DNA from: Dactylosporangium fulvum | GTDB taxonomy: Bacteria; Actinomycetota; Actinomycetes; Mycobacteriales; Micromonosporaceae | DNA length: 64,000 bases | Assembly: GCF_025137375.1 (NCBI RefSeq) | Contig: NZ_CP073720.1 | Location: forward strand, 4,178,501-4,242,500 | Direction of reading: 5' to 3' | Part shown: positions 46,790-57,717 of the stretch, piece after piece | How positions within the stretch are numbered: position 1 is the first letter of the stretch | How the letters are laid out: each line of letters opens with the position of its first letter | Program-made: the position numbers and the translations under genes | The notes under the pieces: generated by a model | What the model was told of the DNA's origin: nothing | What the model saw: only the letters and a program-made list of their open reading frames with translations | Database searches by the model: none

Positions 46790-49700
46790 ATGTCCCGATC
46801 CCGCACGGTCGACCGGCTGCTTGCCGGTGCGGGCGCCGCCCTCCTCGGGGGCGTCCTCGCCGTCACGCAGGTCACGATGCCCGCGCACGCGGCCGACCTC
46901 AACCTGACCCAATACGTCAATCCGTTCATCGGCACCGACGACAGCAACTCGCCGAACCCGGTCGGCGGCGGCGCCGGCGGCAGCACCTACCCGGGCGCCA
47001 CGGTGCCCTTCGGCATGCTCCAGTTCAGCCCGGACACGCCCACCGCCTCGCCGTCCGGCTACCGTGACCGCGACCGCACCATCGAGGAGTTCAGCCTCAC
47101 CCACTTCAACGGCGCGGGCTGCCCGAACAACGAGGACCTCGGCCTGCTGCCGATCACCGGCGCGCTCGGGTCGTCGCCCGGCACCGCCTGGACCAGCTAC
47201 GCGTCGGGATACACGAAGAGCAACGAGAGCGCGTCCGCCGGCTACTACCGTAACCGGCTCGACAAGTATTCGACCGACGTCGAACTGTCGGCGACGACCC
47301 GCACCGGGGCGCTCCGGCTGACCTACCCGGCGACGACCACGGCCCGGCTGCTCGTCAACACCAGCCGCAGCGCGACCGGCAACCGCAGCGGCTCGGTGAC
47401 CATCTCCGGCAGCAACGTCACCGGCAGCGTCACCGCCGGCGGGTTCTGCGGCTCCTCCAAGACCTACCAGATCTACTTCCACATCCGCTTCGACCGGGCG
47501 CCGTCGTCGGTCGGCACCTGGAACGGCGGGACGATCAGCACCGGCTCGACCAGCACGAGCGGCGTGAACACGGGCGCGTTCGTCACGTTCGACACCAGCA
47601 CCAACCCGACGGTCAACGCCACCGTCGCCCTGTCGTTCGTCAGTGTCGCCAACGCCACCGCCAACCTCAACGCGGAGGCGGCCGGGTTCGACACCGTCCG
47701 TACCAACGCCGGCAACGCGTGGAACAGTATCCTCAACCGCGTCCAGGTCACCGGCGGCAGTGCGACGGACCTGCAGAAGTTTTACACGGCGCTGTACCAC
47801 GTGCTGCAGAACCCGAACGTCGCCAGCGACGTCAACGGCCAGTATCGCGGCTTCGACAACGCGGTGCACACGGCGACGCACCCCGTGTACCAGAATTACT
47901 CGGGCTGGGACATCTACCGGTCGTGGGCGGCGCTCATCGCGTTCATCGCGCCGGACGTCACCAGCGACATCATGAAGTCGATGGTCCTCGACGGCCAGCA
48001 GGGCGGCCTGCTGCCCAAGTGGTCGCAGCAGATCAACGAGGACTTCATCATGACCGGCGACCCCGGCCCGATCATCGTGGCGAGCGCCTACGCGTTCGGC
48101 GCGCGCAGCTTCGACACCGCCGCCGCGCTCCAGCTGATGAAAAACGCGATCGCGGGCGGCACCATGCAGGGCTCACCGATCCGGGGACGGCAGAACGAGT
48201 ACGCGACCAACCATTTCATCGCCGGGGCGCCGTCGGACTCGCTCGAATACTCGGCCTCGGACTTCGCGGTGGCCCAGTTCGCGCAGGCGCTCGGCGACAC
48301 CGCCACGTACAACTCGGCGATGACCCGCGCGCAGTACTGGCGCAGCTCGTTCTCCAGCGAGTCGAGCTACATCCACCCGCGTAACAGCGACGGCTCCTTC
48401 ACCTGGCCGCTCAACCCGGCGCAGGAGAGCCCGTACACGGAGGGCAACGCCGCGCAGTACACCTGGATGGTCCCGCACAACTACGCCGGGACGATCGCGC
48501 TCATGGGCGGCCCGGCCACCGCCAAGCAGCGGCTCGACCACCACTTCACCGAGCTCAACGGCGGACTCAGCCGCCCGTACTTCTACATCGGCAACGAGCC
48601 GGAGCACAGCGTGCCCTGGGCGTACAACTTCACCGGCAACCCGGGCAGCGCCGGTGCCGCCGTCCGGCGGGTCATGAACGAGTCGTTCACGACCGGCGCC
48701 GGCGGCCTGCCGGGCAACGACGACCTGGGCGCCACGTCGGCCTGGTACGTCTGGGCCGCCCTGGGCATGTACCCGGTCACGCCGGGTGCCGACACGCTCG
48801 CGATCCACGGCCCGCTGTTCCCGTCGGTGCTCATCCAGCGCAGCGCCGGCAACATCACGATCAACGGCGGCAACGGCACGTCGCAGTACGTGCAGAGCCT
48901 GTCGCTCAACGGCACGGCGGTGACCCGCAACTACCTGCGGTACCCGGAGCTCGCGTCCGGCGGCACGCTGCAGTACACGATGGGCAACAGCGCGTCGTCG
49001 TGGGGGACGGGCGCCGGTGACGTCCCGCCGTCGTTCACCGACAGGGCGGTGCAGCCGCCGGCCGCGCCGAACCTGGGCCCCAACCTGGCGCTCAACAAGC
49101 CCGCGACCAGCTCGGCGGCGTGCGCCACGGCCGAGTCGGCGGCGAAAGCGTTCGACGGCAGCCTGTCCGGCAACAGCAAGTGGTGCTCCGGTACCGCACC
49201 GCGGTTCCTGCAGGTCGACCTCGGATCGAACCAGACCGTCGGCTCGTTCGTGCTCAAGCACGCCGGCCTCGGCGGCGAGACCACCGGCTGGAACACCGGC
49301 GCGTTCACCATCTCGACGAGCACCGACGGCACCAACTGGAGTCAGGCGGTCGTGATCAGCGGCAACCGCTCCAGCCGGACGCTGCACCAGGTCACGCCAC
49401 GCACCGCGCGGTACGTGAAGCTGGACGTCACCACACCCGCCAACGACGGCAACTCGGCGGCGCGGATCTTCGAGTTCGAGGTCTACGGCGGCGGCCCGTC
49501 CGGCAACCTCGCCCTCAACAAGCCCGCCACCGCGGACTCGTCGTGCGCGGCGAGCGAAGGGCCGGACAAGGCCGTCAACGGCAGCGTCTCCGGCGGCTGG
49601 AGCGACAAGTGGTGCTCGAACGGCACCAACCGCTTCCTCCAGGTGGACCTGGGCGCGTCGGTACACCTCGGCTCGATCGTGGTGAAGCACGCCGGCGCCG

Positions 49701-49918
49701 GCGGCGAGTCGACCGGCTGGAACACGCGCGACTTCGACCTGCAGGTCTCCGACAACGGCTCGACCTGGACGACGGTCGCCCAGCCCCGCGGCAACACCGC
49801 CGACGTCACGACACACGCGGTGAACGTGAACGCCCGCTACGTGCGGATCAACGTCATCACCCCGACGTCCAACGGCGACACGGCCGCGCGGATCTACGAA
49901 CTGGAGGTCTACGCCTGA
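46790..49918 (+). CDS. Secreted GH92 alpha-1,2-mannosidase with two F5/8 type C (CBM32-like) modules
   Basis: A 1042-residue secreted enzyme. GGGAG lies 7 nt before the ATG at 46790. The signal peptide ends at about residue 35 (PAHA-AD). The GH92 domain (about 40-770) begins YVNPFIGTDDSNS and includes PGATVPFGMLQFSPDT, FSLTHFNGAGCP, YSGWDIYRSW, NEPEHSVPWAYNFTG and GLPGNDDLGATSAWYVWAALGMYPVTPG. GH92 enzymes are Ca2+-dependent exo-mannosidases. Two carbohydrate-binding discoidin modules follow (about 785-908 and 915-1042), each starting NLALNKPAT and containing KWCS...RFLQVDLG. It probably trims mannans or fungal glycans outside the cell. Control by a LacI repressor is indicated upstream. Confidence 0.93.
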   Translation: MSRSRTVDRLLAGAGAALLGGVLAVTQVTMPAHAADLNLTQYVNPFIGTDDSNSPNPVGGGAGGSTYPGATVPFGMLQFSPDTPTASPSGYRDRDRTIEEFSLTHFNGAGCPNNEDLGLLPITGALGSSPGTAWTSYASGYTKSNESASAGYYRNRLDKYSTDVELSATTRTGALRLTYPATTTARLLVNTSRSATGNRSGSVTISGSNVTGSVTAGGFCGSSKTYQIYFHIRFDRAPSSVGTWNGGTISTGSTSTSGVNTGAFVTFDTSTNPTVNATVALSFVSVANATANLNAEAAGFDTVRTNAGNAWNSILNRVQVTGGSATDLQKFYTALYHVLQNPNVASDVNGQYRGFDNAVHTATHPVYQNYSGWDIYRSWAALIAFIAPDVTSDIMKSMVLDGQQGGLLPKWSQQINEDFIMTGDPGPIIVASAYAFGARSFDTAAALQLMKNAIAGGTMQGSPIRGRQNEYATNHFIAGAPSDSLEYSASDFAVAQFAQALGDTATYNSAMTRAQYWRSSFSSESSYIHPRNSDGSFTWPLNPAQESPYTEGNAAQYTWMVPHNYAGTIALMGGPATAKQRLDHHFTELNGGLSRPYFYIGNEPEHSVPWAYNFTGNPGSAGAAVRRVMNESFTTGAGGLPGNDDLGATSAWYVWAALGMYPVTPGADTLAIHGPLFPSVLIQRSAGNITINGGNGTSQYVQSLSLNGTAVTRNYLRYPELASGGTLQYTMGNSASSWGTGAGDVPPSFTDRAVQPPAAPNLGPNLALNKPATSSAACATAESAAKAFDGSLSGNSKWCSGTAPRFLQVDLGSNQTVGSFVLKHAGLGGETTGWNTGAFTISTSTDGTNWSQAVVISGNRSSRTLHQVTPRTARYVKLDVTTPANDGNSAARIFEFEVYGGGPSGNLALNKPATADSSCAASEGPDKAVNGSVSGGWSDKWCSNGTNRFLQVDLGASVHLGSIVVKHAGAGGESTGWNTRDFDLQVSDNGSTWTTVAQPRGNTADVTTHAVNVNARYVRINVITPTSNGDTAARIYELEVYA

Positions 49919-49926
49919 CGTTCAGC

Positions 49927-49965
49927 GGATGTGGTACGGGCCGTGCCGCGGCCCGTGCCACATCC
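49927..49965. terminator. Terminator hairpin between GH92 and HAD genes
   Basis: A 17-bp stem (49927-49943 with 49949-49965), one G-U pair, and a 5-nt loop, starting 9 nt after the GH92 stop. It lies between convergent genes and can serve both. Confidence 0.8.
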
Positions 49966-50025
49966 GTGGCCTCACCTGACGCGGTAGCCGCCCCAGGCGG
50001 CGGCGCGTTCGTCGACCGCCCCGGC

Positions 50026-50703
50026 TCAACCTACCCGCGAGCCGGCGGCGTCGAGCTGCCCCACCACGTCGACCAGTTCGGGGAACGCGTGGATGAACGC
50101 GCTGACGTGGCGCGGCTCGAAGTCCTCACGGCTGCGCACGCCGCTCTGCAGGCATGCGACGAAGTGCAGGCCGGCGCCGCCGGCGGCCCGGGCGTCGCCG
50201 GGGGAGTCGCCCACGTAGACACACTGCTGCGGATCCAGGCCGGTGGCCGCCAGCAGCTCGTCGAACGCGCGCGGGTCCGGCTTGCGGAACCGGGTGTTGC
50301 CCGCGTGGTAGACGGCGCTCACACGCCGGGCCAGGGCGTGGTCCGGCGCCAGCATGTGCTCGACCTCGGTCTCGGTGCGCGACGTCAGGAGCATCACCGT
50401 CCGGCCGGCCCGAACCAGCTGGTCCAGCGTGTGCAGGTTTTCGGGCGCGACCACGTCGAGCCGGCCGTCGAGGACGTAACGGCGCAGGACGTGCTGGTAG
50501 GCGGCGGCGAACCGGCCGAGATCCAGCCCGGGCGACCGCACCGGCATCGCGTCGAGCAGCGGCTCGCCCCAGGTCGCCAGGTGCACAGCGCGGGACATCG
50601 GCTCGCGGCCCAGCACCGCCAGCACCTCGTTCTCGAGGTCGAAGCACACCGCCTCGGTGAGGCACAGTGTGTCATCGACGTCGACCACCACGGCTCGGAT
50701 CAC
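50026..50703 (-). CDS. HAD-superfamily hydrolase
   Basis: A 225-residue phosphatase-like protein. Motif I is VVVDVDDTLCLTEAV (the Asp nucleophile pair DxDDT), motif II VMLLTSRTE, motif III the Lys in FRKPDPRAF, and motif IV CVYVGDSPGDARAAGGAG. A helical cap follows motif I, so this is the HAD subfamily IA (PGP/Gph-like). The substrate is unknown. The GTG at 50703 overlaps the methyltransferase stop by 4 nt. Confidence 0.87.
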   Translation of the reverse strand: MIRAVVVDVDDTLCLTEAVCFDLENEVLAVLGREPMSRAVHLATWGEPLLDAMPVRSPGLDLGRFAAAYQHVLRRYVLDGRLDVVAPENLHTLDQLVRAGRTVMLLTSRTETEVEHMLAPDHALARRVSAVYHAGNTRFRKPDPRAFDELLAATGLDPQQCVYVGDSPGDARAAGGAGLHFVACLQSGVRSREDFEPRHVSAFIHAFPELVDVVGQLDAAGSRVG

Positions 50704-51209
50704 GGCAGGCTGCCGGTGACGCAGAGCAGGGCGGGGGACGGCCCCTTGAGCGTCGCCGTGGTGAAGCCGGCGGTCGAGAGGGACGCTGCCACCGACCGTG
50801 CGATCGCGGCGGTCCGGTCCGGTGACGGGGTCTCGTAGAACAACCGCAGCGGCGCGCCGGGCTTCAGCAGCGACGCCAGCACCGCCAGCTCCGGACCCGC
50901 CACGCCGGTCCAGAACAGGTTCACGTTCACCGCGAAGATCTTGTCGTAGTGCCGGCCCAGCGTGGCGGCGATGGTGAGGTCGCCCTGGACCACGCGCGCC
51001 CGGCCGGCGGCCACGTGCGCGGCGTTGCGTGCGGCCGTGCGGTGCACCGCCGTGGCCGAACGGTCGACGGCGGTGATCGAGCCGGTGCCGAGCCGCGCGC
51101 AGACCAGCTCCACGGCCACGCCCGGGCCGCAGCCGAACTCGAGGACGTGATCGTCCGGCCCGACGTCGAGCACCTGCACCGCCCACCGGATCCGCTCAGG
51201 AGCACCCAC
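50700..51209 (-). CDS. Class I SAM-dependent methyltransferase
   Basis: A 169-residue methyltransferase. The SAM-binding motif is DHVLEFGCGPGVAVELVC, followed by ITAVDRSATAV (motif II) and RARVVQGDL (motif III). It is short for the family, with no extra substrate domain. The acceptor is unknown. It is translationally coupled to the HAD hydrolase; the pair may modify one metabolite. It is divergent from the membrane-anchored protein gene at 51346. Confidence 0.83.
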   Translation of the reverse strand: MGAPERIRWAVQVLDVGPDDHVLEFGCGPGVAVELVCARLGTGSITAVDRSATAVHRTAARNAAHVAAGRARVVQGDLTIAATLGRHYDKIFAVNVNLFWTGVAGPELAVLASLLKPGAPLRLFYETPSPDRTAAIARSVAASLSTAGFTTATLKGPSPALLCVTGSLP

Positions 51210-51345
51210 CCGACGACCTTACCGAAGAGTTTGGATGTTTTGCGGCGTTCGAAACGGGGAGGGGGTGTCACCACGGGGCCGGGCCATGGATTGAGCGGAC
51301 GCATGGCCGCTGTCCCACCCACCTCAGGAAGGGACACGCAGCCGT

Positions 51346-52389
51346 ATGTCCGCTCACCACGGGCACCGCGACCAGGGCCAAGGTATGACCGCGCTCATCG
51401 TGGTGCCGCTCGTGCTCGGGCTCGTTCTGATCGTGACGCTCGCCAAGTACGTCACGCAGACCAACGAGCACCGGGCACCTGAGGCGCGCGTCACACCGAC
51501 CGCGGCGCCGGAGCCGGCCAGGCCGGTGTTCGACCCGAACGCCGGCGCGCCGCTGCCCACGAACCGGGTCGTGGCGTTCTACGCGGTGCCGGGCGCGGCG
51601 GCCACGGGCCCCGCGTACCAGCTCGGCGACGCGATGCTGGCCCGGCTGCGCGACCAGGCGGCGCAGTACCAGGCCCTCGACCCGGCGCACCCCGTCGTCG
51701 CCGGCATCGATCTTGTGGTGAGTGTGCCCGACCAGTACCCGGGCGACGACGGCTCGTACCGCCACCACGTCGACAAGGCGACCATCGACAGCTATGTCGA
51801 GTTCTGCGAGAAGTACGGGCTGGTGCTGTTCCTGGACCTCAACTTCGGCTGGACCGACCCGCTGACCGAGCTCAACAACTTCCGCGAGTACCTCAGGCTG
51901 CCGTTCGTGCACGTCGCGATCGACCCGGAGTGGATGTTCCCGCGGCGCAACGGCGTGCCGGGCGTGAACCTGTCGAACGTGCGCGCGGCCGACCTCAACC
52001 CGCTCATCGACGCCGTCGCCGAGATGCCGGAGCGGTACCAGGTGCCGCGCAAGATGTTCCTGATCCACCAGTACCGTCCCGACGGCGACGGCCTCGCCGA
52101 CCCGTACGACCCGGCCAAGGCCCTGATCGCGGACAAGCGGAACCTGCGCGACGACCGCCGGGTCGACGTCATTGTCCACGTGGACTCGGTGGGCGGCTGG
52201 CCCGGTGACATCGAGCTCAAGACCCAGCAGTACAACACCTGGGTCACGCAGAGCATGCAGCAGCACGGCAACTTCCGCTACGGCGGATTCAAGATCTTCT
52301 ACCAGCTGGAGTCGAAGCACAAGCTCATGACGCCCCAGCAGGTGATGGCCCTGCGGCCGCCGCCGATGGTGATCACCTACGGTAACTGA
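51346..52389 (+). CDS. Membrane-anchored extracytoplasmic protein, conserved hypothetical
   Basis: A 347-residue protein with one N-terminal membrane anchor (ALIVVPLVLGLVLIVTLAKY, about 15-35) and a Pro/Ala-rich linker. The outer domain of about 270 residues has strand-helix alternation (RVVAFYAVPG, HPVVAGIDLVVSVPD, GLVLFLDLNFGWTDP, FVHVAIDPEWMFPR, KMFLIHQYRPDGD, VDVIVHVDSVGGWPGD) that suggests a TIM-barrel, with conserved-looking acidic residues at strand ends. This might be a glycosidase-like fold. I do not recognise the family. The ATG follows AGGAAGGGACACGCAGCCGT. It stands alone. Confidence 0.65.
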   Translation: MSAHHGHRDQGQGMTALIVVPLVLGLVLIVTLAKYVTQTNEHRAPEARVTPTAAPEPARPVFDPNAGAPLPTNRVVAFYAVPGAAATGPAYQLGDAMLARLRDQAAQYQALDPAHPVVAGIDLVVSVPDQYPGDDGSYRHHVDKATIDSYVEFCEKYGLVLFLDLNFGWTDPLTELNNFREYLRLPFVHVAIDPEWMFPRRNGVPGVNLSNVRAADLNPLIDAVAEMPERYQVPRKMFLIHQYRPDGDGLADPYDPAKALIADKRNLRDDRRVDVIVHVDSVGGWPGDIELKTQQYNTWVTQSMQQHGNFRYGGFKIFYQLESKHKLMTPQQVMALRPPPMVITYGN

Positions 52390-52511
52390 AGTGTTGACCG
52401 GCTCATCGGCATCGTCCGGCTCACCGGGGCGGAGCCGGAGACCGGGCGGGCGCGAACTGTTGGCATGAACAGGCGAGTCGCGCGGCCGGCGGGCGCGCGA
52501 AGCTCCCAGGT

Positions 52512-52970
52512 ATGTCCTACGCCTGGCAGCAGCCCTACCCGGTGCGCACGACCGCGCCGGTCTCCCTGCACGTCGTCGCGATCTTCCAGTACCTCGGCGG
52601 CCTGATCACCCTGGCGATCGGCGGCCTGTTCGCGCTGGCCGCGTTCGAGCTGGTCCCCGAGCTGCACTACGACACCTCGACCGGCCGCTACGCCGACGTG
52701 AAACCGGCCGCCGGCGTGATCTTCGCCGTCTTCGCGGTCGTCGGCCTCATCGCGATCGTGCTGGGCCGCAAGGTGCAGCGCGGCCGCAACTGGGCCCGGC
52801 TCGTGCTCACCGTGCTCAACCTGCTCAGCGTCGCCGCCGGCCTCTGGCAGGGGTACACCACCGGCGGCTCCTACGGCGTGACGCTCGTGTCGATCGCCCT
52901 GCCGCTGCTGTTCGTGGTGCTGCTCAACACCCGCGCCGCCCGGTCGTGGTGCCGCCACCGGACCTACTGA
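52512..52970 (+). CDS. Small integral membrane protein
   Basis: A 152-residue protein with four predicted helices (VVAIFQYLGGLITLAIGGLF, GVIFAVFAVVGLIAIVLG, LVLTVLNLLSVAAGL, LVSIALPLLFVVLLN). The YAWQQPYPV N-terminus is Tyr/Pro-rich, as in many actinobacterial membrane proteins of unknown function. The RNWARLVLTVLNLLSV segment resembles the 'NWARivL' loops of DUF-type small membrane proteins. A hairpin directly follows the stop. Confidence 0.68.
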   Translation: MSYAWQQPYPVRTTAPVSLHVVAIFQYLGGLITLAIGGLFALAAFELVPELHYDTSTGRYADVKPAAGVIFAVFAVVGLIAIVLGRKVQRGRNWARLVLTVLNLLSVAAGLWQGYTTGGSYGVTLVSIALPLLFVVLLNTRAARSWCRHRTY

Positions 52971-52971
52971 T

Positions 52972-52993
52972 CCGCCGCAGGGAGCTGCGGCGG
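52972..52993. terminator. Hairpin after the small membrane protein gene
   Basis: CCGCCGCAG-ggag-CTGCGGCGG: a perfect 9-bp stem with a 4-nt loop, beginning 2 nt after the stop at 52970. It lies between convergent genes; no U-tract. Confidence 0.6.
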
Positions 52994-53064
52994 GGCGGCC
53001 AGTGCCTGCACGTGGCGCAGCCCGACGCCGTGGTGGACACGACCCGCTCGCCCGCGCCCGCTGG

Positions 53065-55449
<2,385 letters not shown>

Positions 55450-55546
55450 GCTCATCGTCTCCATCTGTTCGTTGCCGTCCGGCCCGGCCTGACCGGCTTT
55501 GAGCAGTACGTCTGGTTCGGTCGCCGGCGGGAGCGGGGGCCGGCGC

Positions 55547-55866
55547 TCAGCGGTCCTGCAACAGCCCGAGGACGTTGCCGTCGGGATCCGTGACCGTGGC
55601 CACCAGGCGGCCGCCACCGACGTCGCGCGCGGGCTCCCGCACGGTGGCGCCCGCGGCGGTCACCGCGGCCAGCTTCGTCTCGACGTCCGGCACATGCCCG
55701 TAGGCCACCGATGATGTCATGCCCTGCGGTCCGCCGTCCGGCACCAGCCCGATGTGCTGGCCCGCGGCGGCACGCCGAGCAGGGCGGTGTAGACCGCCTC
55801 GGCCTTCGCCAGGTCGGATACGGGATGCAGCACGGTCTTGATTCCCTCGGTGGAAGGGCTGGTCAT
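55547..55866 (-). pseudogene. Frameshifted VOC family gene
   Basis: The front part starts at ATG 55866 (SPSTEGIKTVLHPVSDLAKA, then EAVYTALLGVPPR) and the rest continues in another frame (GQHIGLVPDGGPQGMTSSVA, then VPDVETKLAAVTAAGATVRE and DPDGNVLGLLQDR to 55547). Together they give one VOC protein, but between PPR and GQH about ten residues expected in relatives (a strand around 'YYVGFEV') are missing and the frame changes near 55770. A small deletion has therefore broken the gene. Unbroken relatives are about 118-120 residues. It lies upstream of the UvrA-like gene on the same strand. Confidence 0.72.
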
Positions 55867-56045
55867 GATCACTCCTGAGGTCGCGGGTCACAATTTACCC
55901 GGTATGTCCCAGGCCGGGCTTGCAGGCGGACGGAAGCCCCGGAGCCGGACAGCCCGGTTGCCCTCGACGTCAGGCTAGGCGCGACTCCGTGACCCGCGCT
56001 TCTCGAATCCTGATCGGTTCGGCCACCCGAGGAGCCGGTGGACCG
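55867..56045. other. Intergenic region
   Basis: 179 bp between the broken VOC gene and the end of the beta-propeller gene. On the minus strand a TAAATT at about 55894-55899 could serve as the old -10 of the VOC gene. Nothing else is recognised. Confidence 0.3.
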
Positions 56046-57104
56046 CTAACCGGGCGGACCCAGGGTGATCGACTCAGTCGCGCCGGGGACGCCGACCTCG
56101 GTTGTCGCGGTGACCGTACCGTCCGTGTTCAGGGTGAGCACCTTCCCCGCGTGCGTGGCGAGCAACTGGTGGTCGCTCACCCACACAGCGTCGTACGGGA
56201 AGGGCCGGCTCTGTCCCGTGGAGACGTCGAACAGCTGCCAGTCCCTGGAGAACCCGTTGGGGCTGGAGACGAGATAGCGGCCGTCGGGCGACCAGGAGAA
56301 CGGACTGGACGGCATCGCCTTGACCGGCAGGGACCGGGTCGGCGCGCCGGTTTCGGCGTCGAACAGCTGGAGGCGGCTGACCTTCTCGGCGGACTCGCCG
56401 CCGCTGCGGTCGGCGACCGCCATGGCGACCTCGCGCCCGTCCCGGGTCCAGCTGAAGTTGCACATGCTGCAGTCGTGCTTGCTCACGTCGATCCAGTGCT
56501 TGGTCACGGTGCCCGTCCGGGCGTCGATGACGGCGAACCCGATCTTCGAAGGCTCTTTCTGGCTGGCTCGGCCGACCAGCCGGTCACCGGCCGGGGACCA
56601 TCGGTAATCACCGCCGAGGCCGGTGTCGTCCACGGTCACCGGCTGCGTGCCGCGCACGCTCCTGATCTGCAGCGGAGCCGGACTGCCATAGATCGTCAGG
56701 AAGCGGTCGCCGAGCGGCGCGGGCAGCAGCCCGCCGTCCCCCTCCATCGTCACCGGGACGTAGTCGCCGCTCGCGCGGTCGAGGACCTGGGTTCCGGCGC
56801 TGGTGACGACCCAGCCGCCGGCGAGTCCGGACGCTCCCGGAGGGCGCGCGACATCGGACGCCGCCGGCGTTCCGGTGGCCGGCGCTCCGGTCACCGGTGG
56901 GCCGTCCGGCCGGGAGACGACCGCCCAGGGCACGACGATCGCCGCGACCGCCAGGAGGGCGCCGCCCGCGACGGCGAGGCGGCGGCCCCAGCGGATGCGC
57001 CGCCCCCGGGCGACGGCACCACGGACGAGGGCGGCCGAAGGCGCCTTCATCTCGTCGCCCATCTCGTCGATCGTCTCGTGGAGCAGTTGGTCGAAGCGCA
57101 TCAT
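56046..57104 (-). CDS. Membrane-anchored TolB-like beta-propeller, partner of the SigE-family sigma factor
   Basis: A 352-residue protein. A short N-terminal helix region (MMRFDQLLHETIDEMGDEMK) is followed by one membrane helix (AVAGGALLAVAAIVVPWAVV, about 45-65) and an outer beta-propeller with WD40/TolB-like blades (YRWSPAGDRLVG, FSWTRDGREVAMA, FSWSPDGRYLVSS). The KHDCSMCN segment has a Cys pair. The ATG overlaps the sigma factor stop by 4 nt. By position it could be an anti-sigma or sensor partner, but no classical zinc anti-sigma motif is present; the role is inferred. Confidence 0.75.
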   Translation of the reverse strand: MMRFDQLLHETIDEMGDEMKAPSAALVRGAVARGRRIRWGRRLAVAGGALLAVAAIVVPWAVVSRPDGPPVTGAPATGTPAASDVARPPGASGLAGGWVVTSAGTQVLDRASGDYVPVTMEGDGGLLPAPLGDRFLTIYGSPAPLQIRSVRGTQPVTVDDTGLGGDYRWSPAGDRLVGRASQKEPSKIGFAVIDARTGTVTKHWIDVSKHDCSMCNFSWTRDGREVAMAVADRSGGESAEKVSRLQLFDAETGAPTRSLPVKAMPSSPFSWSPDGRYLVSSPNGFSRDWQLFDVSTGQSRPFPYDAVWVSDHQLLATHAGKVLTLNTDGTVTATTEVGVPGATESITLGPPG

Positions 57105-57619
57105 CGCCGTCCTTCCACGAGATCGGTGGACCAGTCGAGCTGGGGCAGCAGCTCGCGCAGCTTGGCCAGGGCCCGAGACGCCTGGCTGGCGACGGTTCCC
57201 CGGCGGCACGACAGCACGGCCGCTGTCTCCTCGACGCTGAGATCCTCGAAGTACCGCAGAATCACCACGGCCCGCTGGCGCGGCGGCAACGCCTGCAGGG
57301 CGTCCCGCAGCAACAGCCGCAGCGCGGTGTCAGACTCCAGGTATCGGCCACTGGCGTGGTCCGGCGGCTGGGCCACCGTGATCTCGGCCCGGCTGCGCGG
57401 GCTGCGCCGCCCCGACACGAAGTCGTTGTAGATCATCCTCCGGAGATAGGGCTCCGGCTCGTCGATGCGCCTCCAGCGCGCGAACGCCTTGGCCAGCGCG
57501 GTCTGGACCAGGTCCTCCGCAGCGTGCCGATCGCCGGTCAGGGCGTATGCCGTCTTCAGCAGTGCATGGGCGCGCTCCGTGACGAAGGCCACGAACTCGG
57601 CCTCCTGGGATATCTCCAC
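57101..57619 (-). CDS. SigE-family ECF RNA polymerase sigma factor
   Basis: A 172-residue ECF sigma factor. GGAGG lies 8 nt before the GTG at 57619. Region 2 is HALLKTAYALTGDRHAAEDLVQTALAKAFARWRRI, followed by the YLRRMIYNDFVSGRRS end of region 2.4. Region 4 is LQALPPRQRAVVILRYFEDLSVEETAAVLSCRRGTVASQASRALAKLRELL. It matches the actinobacterial 'SigE family' with short linkers. It directs RNA polymerase to a small stress or sporulation regulon. The next gene is a membrane beta-propeller that overlaps by 4 nt. Confidence 0.9.
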   Translation of the reverse strand: MEISQEAEFVAFVTERAHALLKTAYALTGDRHAAEDLVQTALAKAFARWRRIDEPEPYLRRMIYNDFVSGRRSPRSRAEITVAQPPDHASGRYLESDTALRLLLRDALQALPPRQRAVVILRYFEDLSVEETAAVLSCRRGTVASQASRALAKLRELLPQLDWSTDLVEGRR

Positions 57620-57680
57620 TGCGGGCACCTCCTTCGCCCTATCCACGCCGGGAGCGCCCGAAAGTTTGCATCATGCGCTC

Positions 57681-57711
57681 TTGTTCCTCACGTGGCGTCA
57701 TGCCACATAGT
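57681..57711 (+). promoter_or_regulatory. MerR-type promoter with dyad in the spacer
   Basis: TTGTTC (57681-57686) and CATAGT (57706-57711) are separated by 19 bp, the long spacer typical of MerR-controlled promoters. The dyad GTGGC-gtcat-GCCAC (57692-57706) lies inside and touches the -10. The expected RNA start falls on the GTG of the MerR gene itself, so the mRNA would be leaderless and autoregulated. Confidence 0.55.
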
Positions 57712-57717
57712 CGGTGC

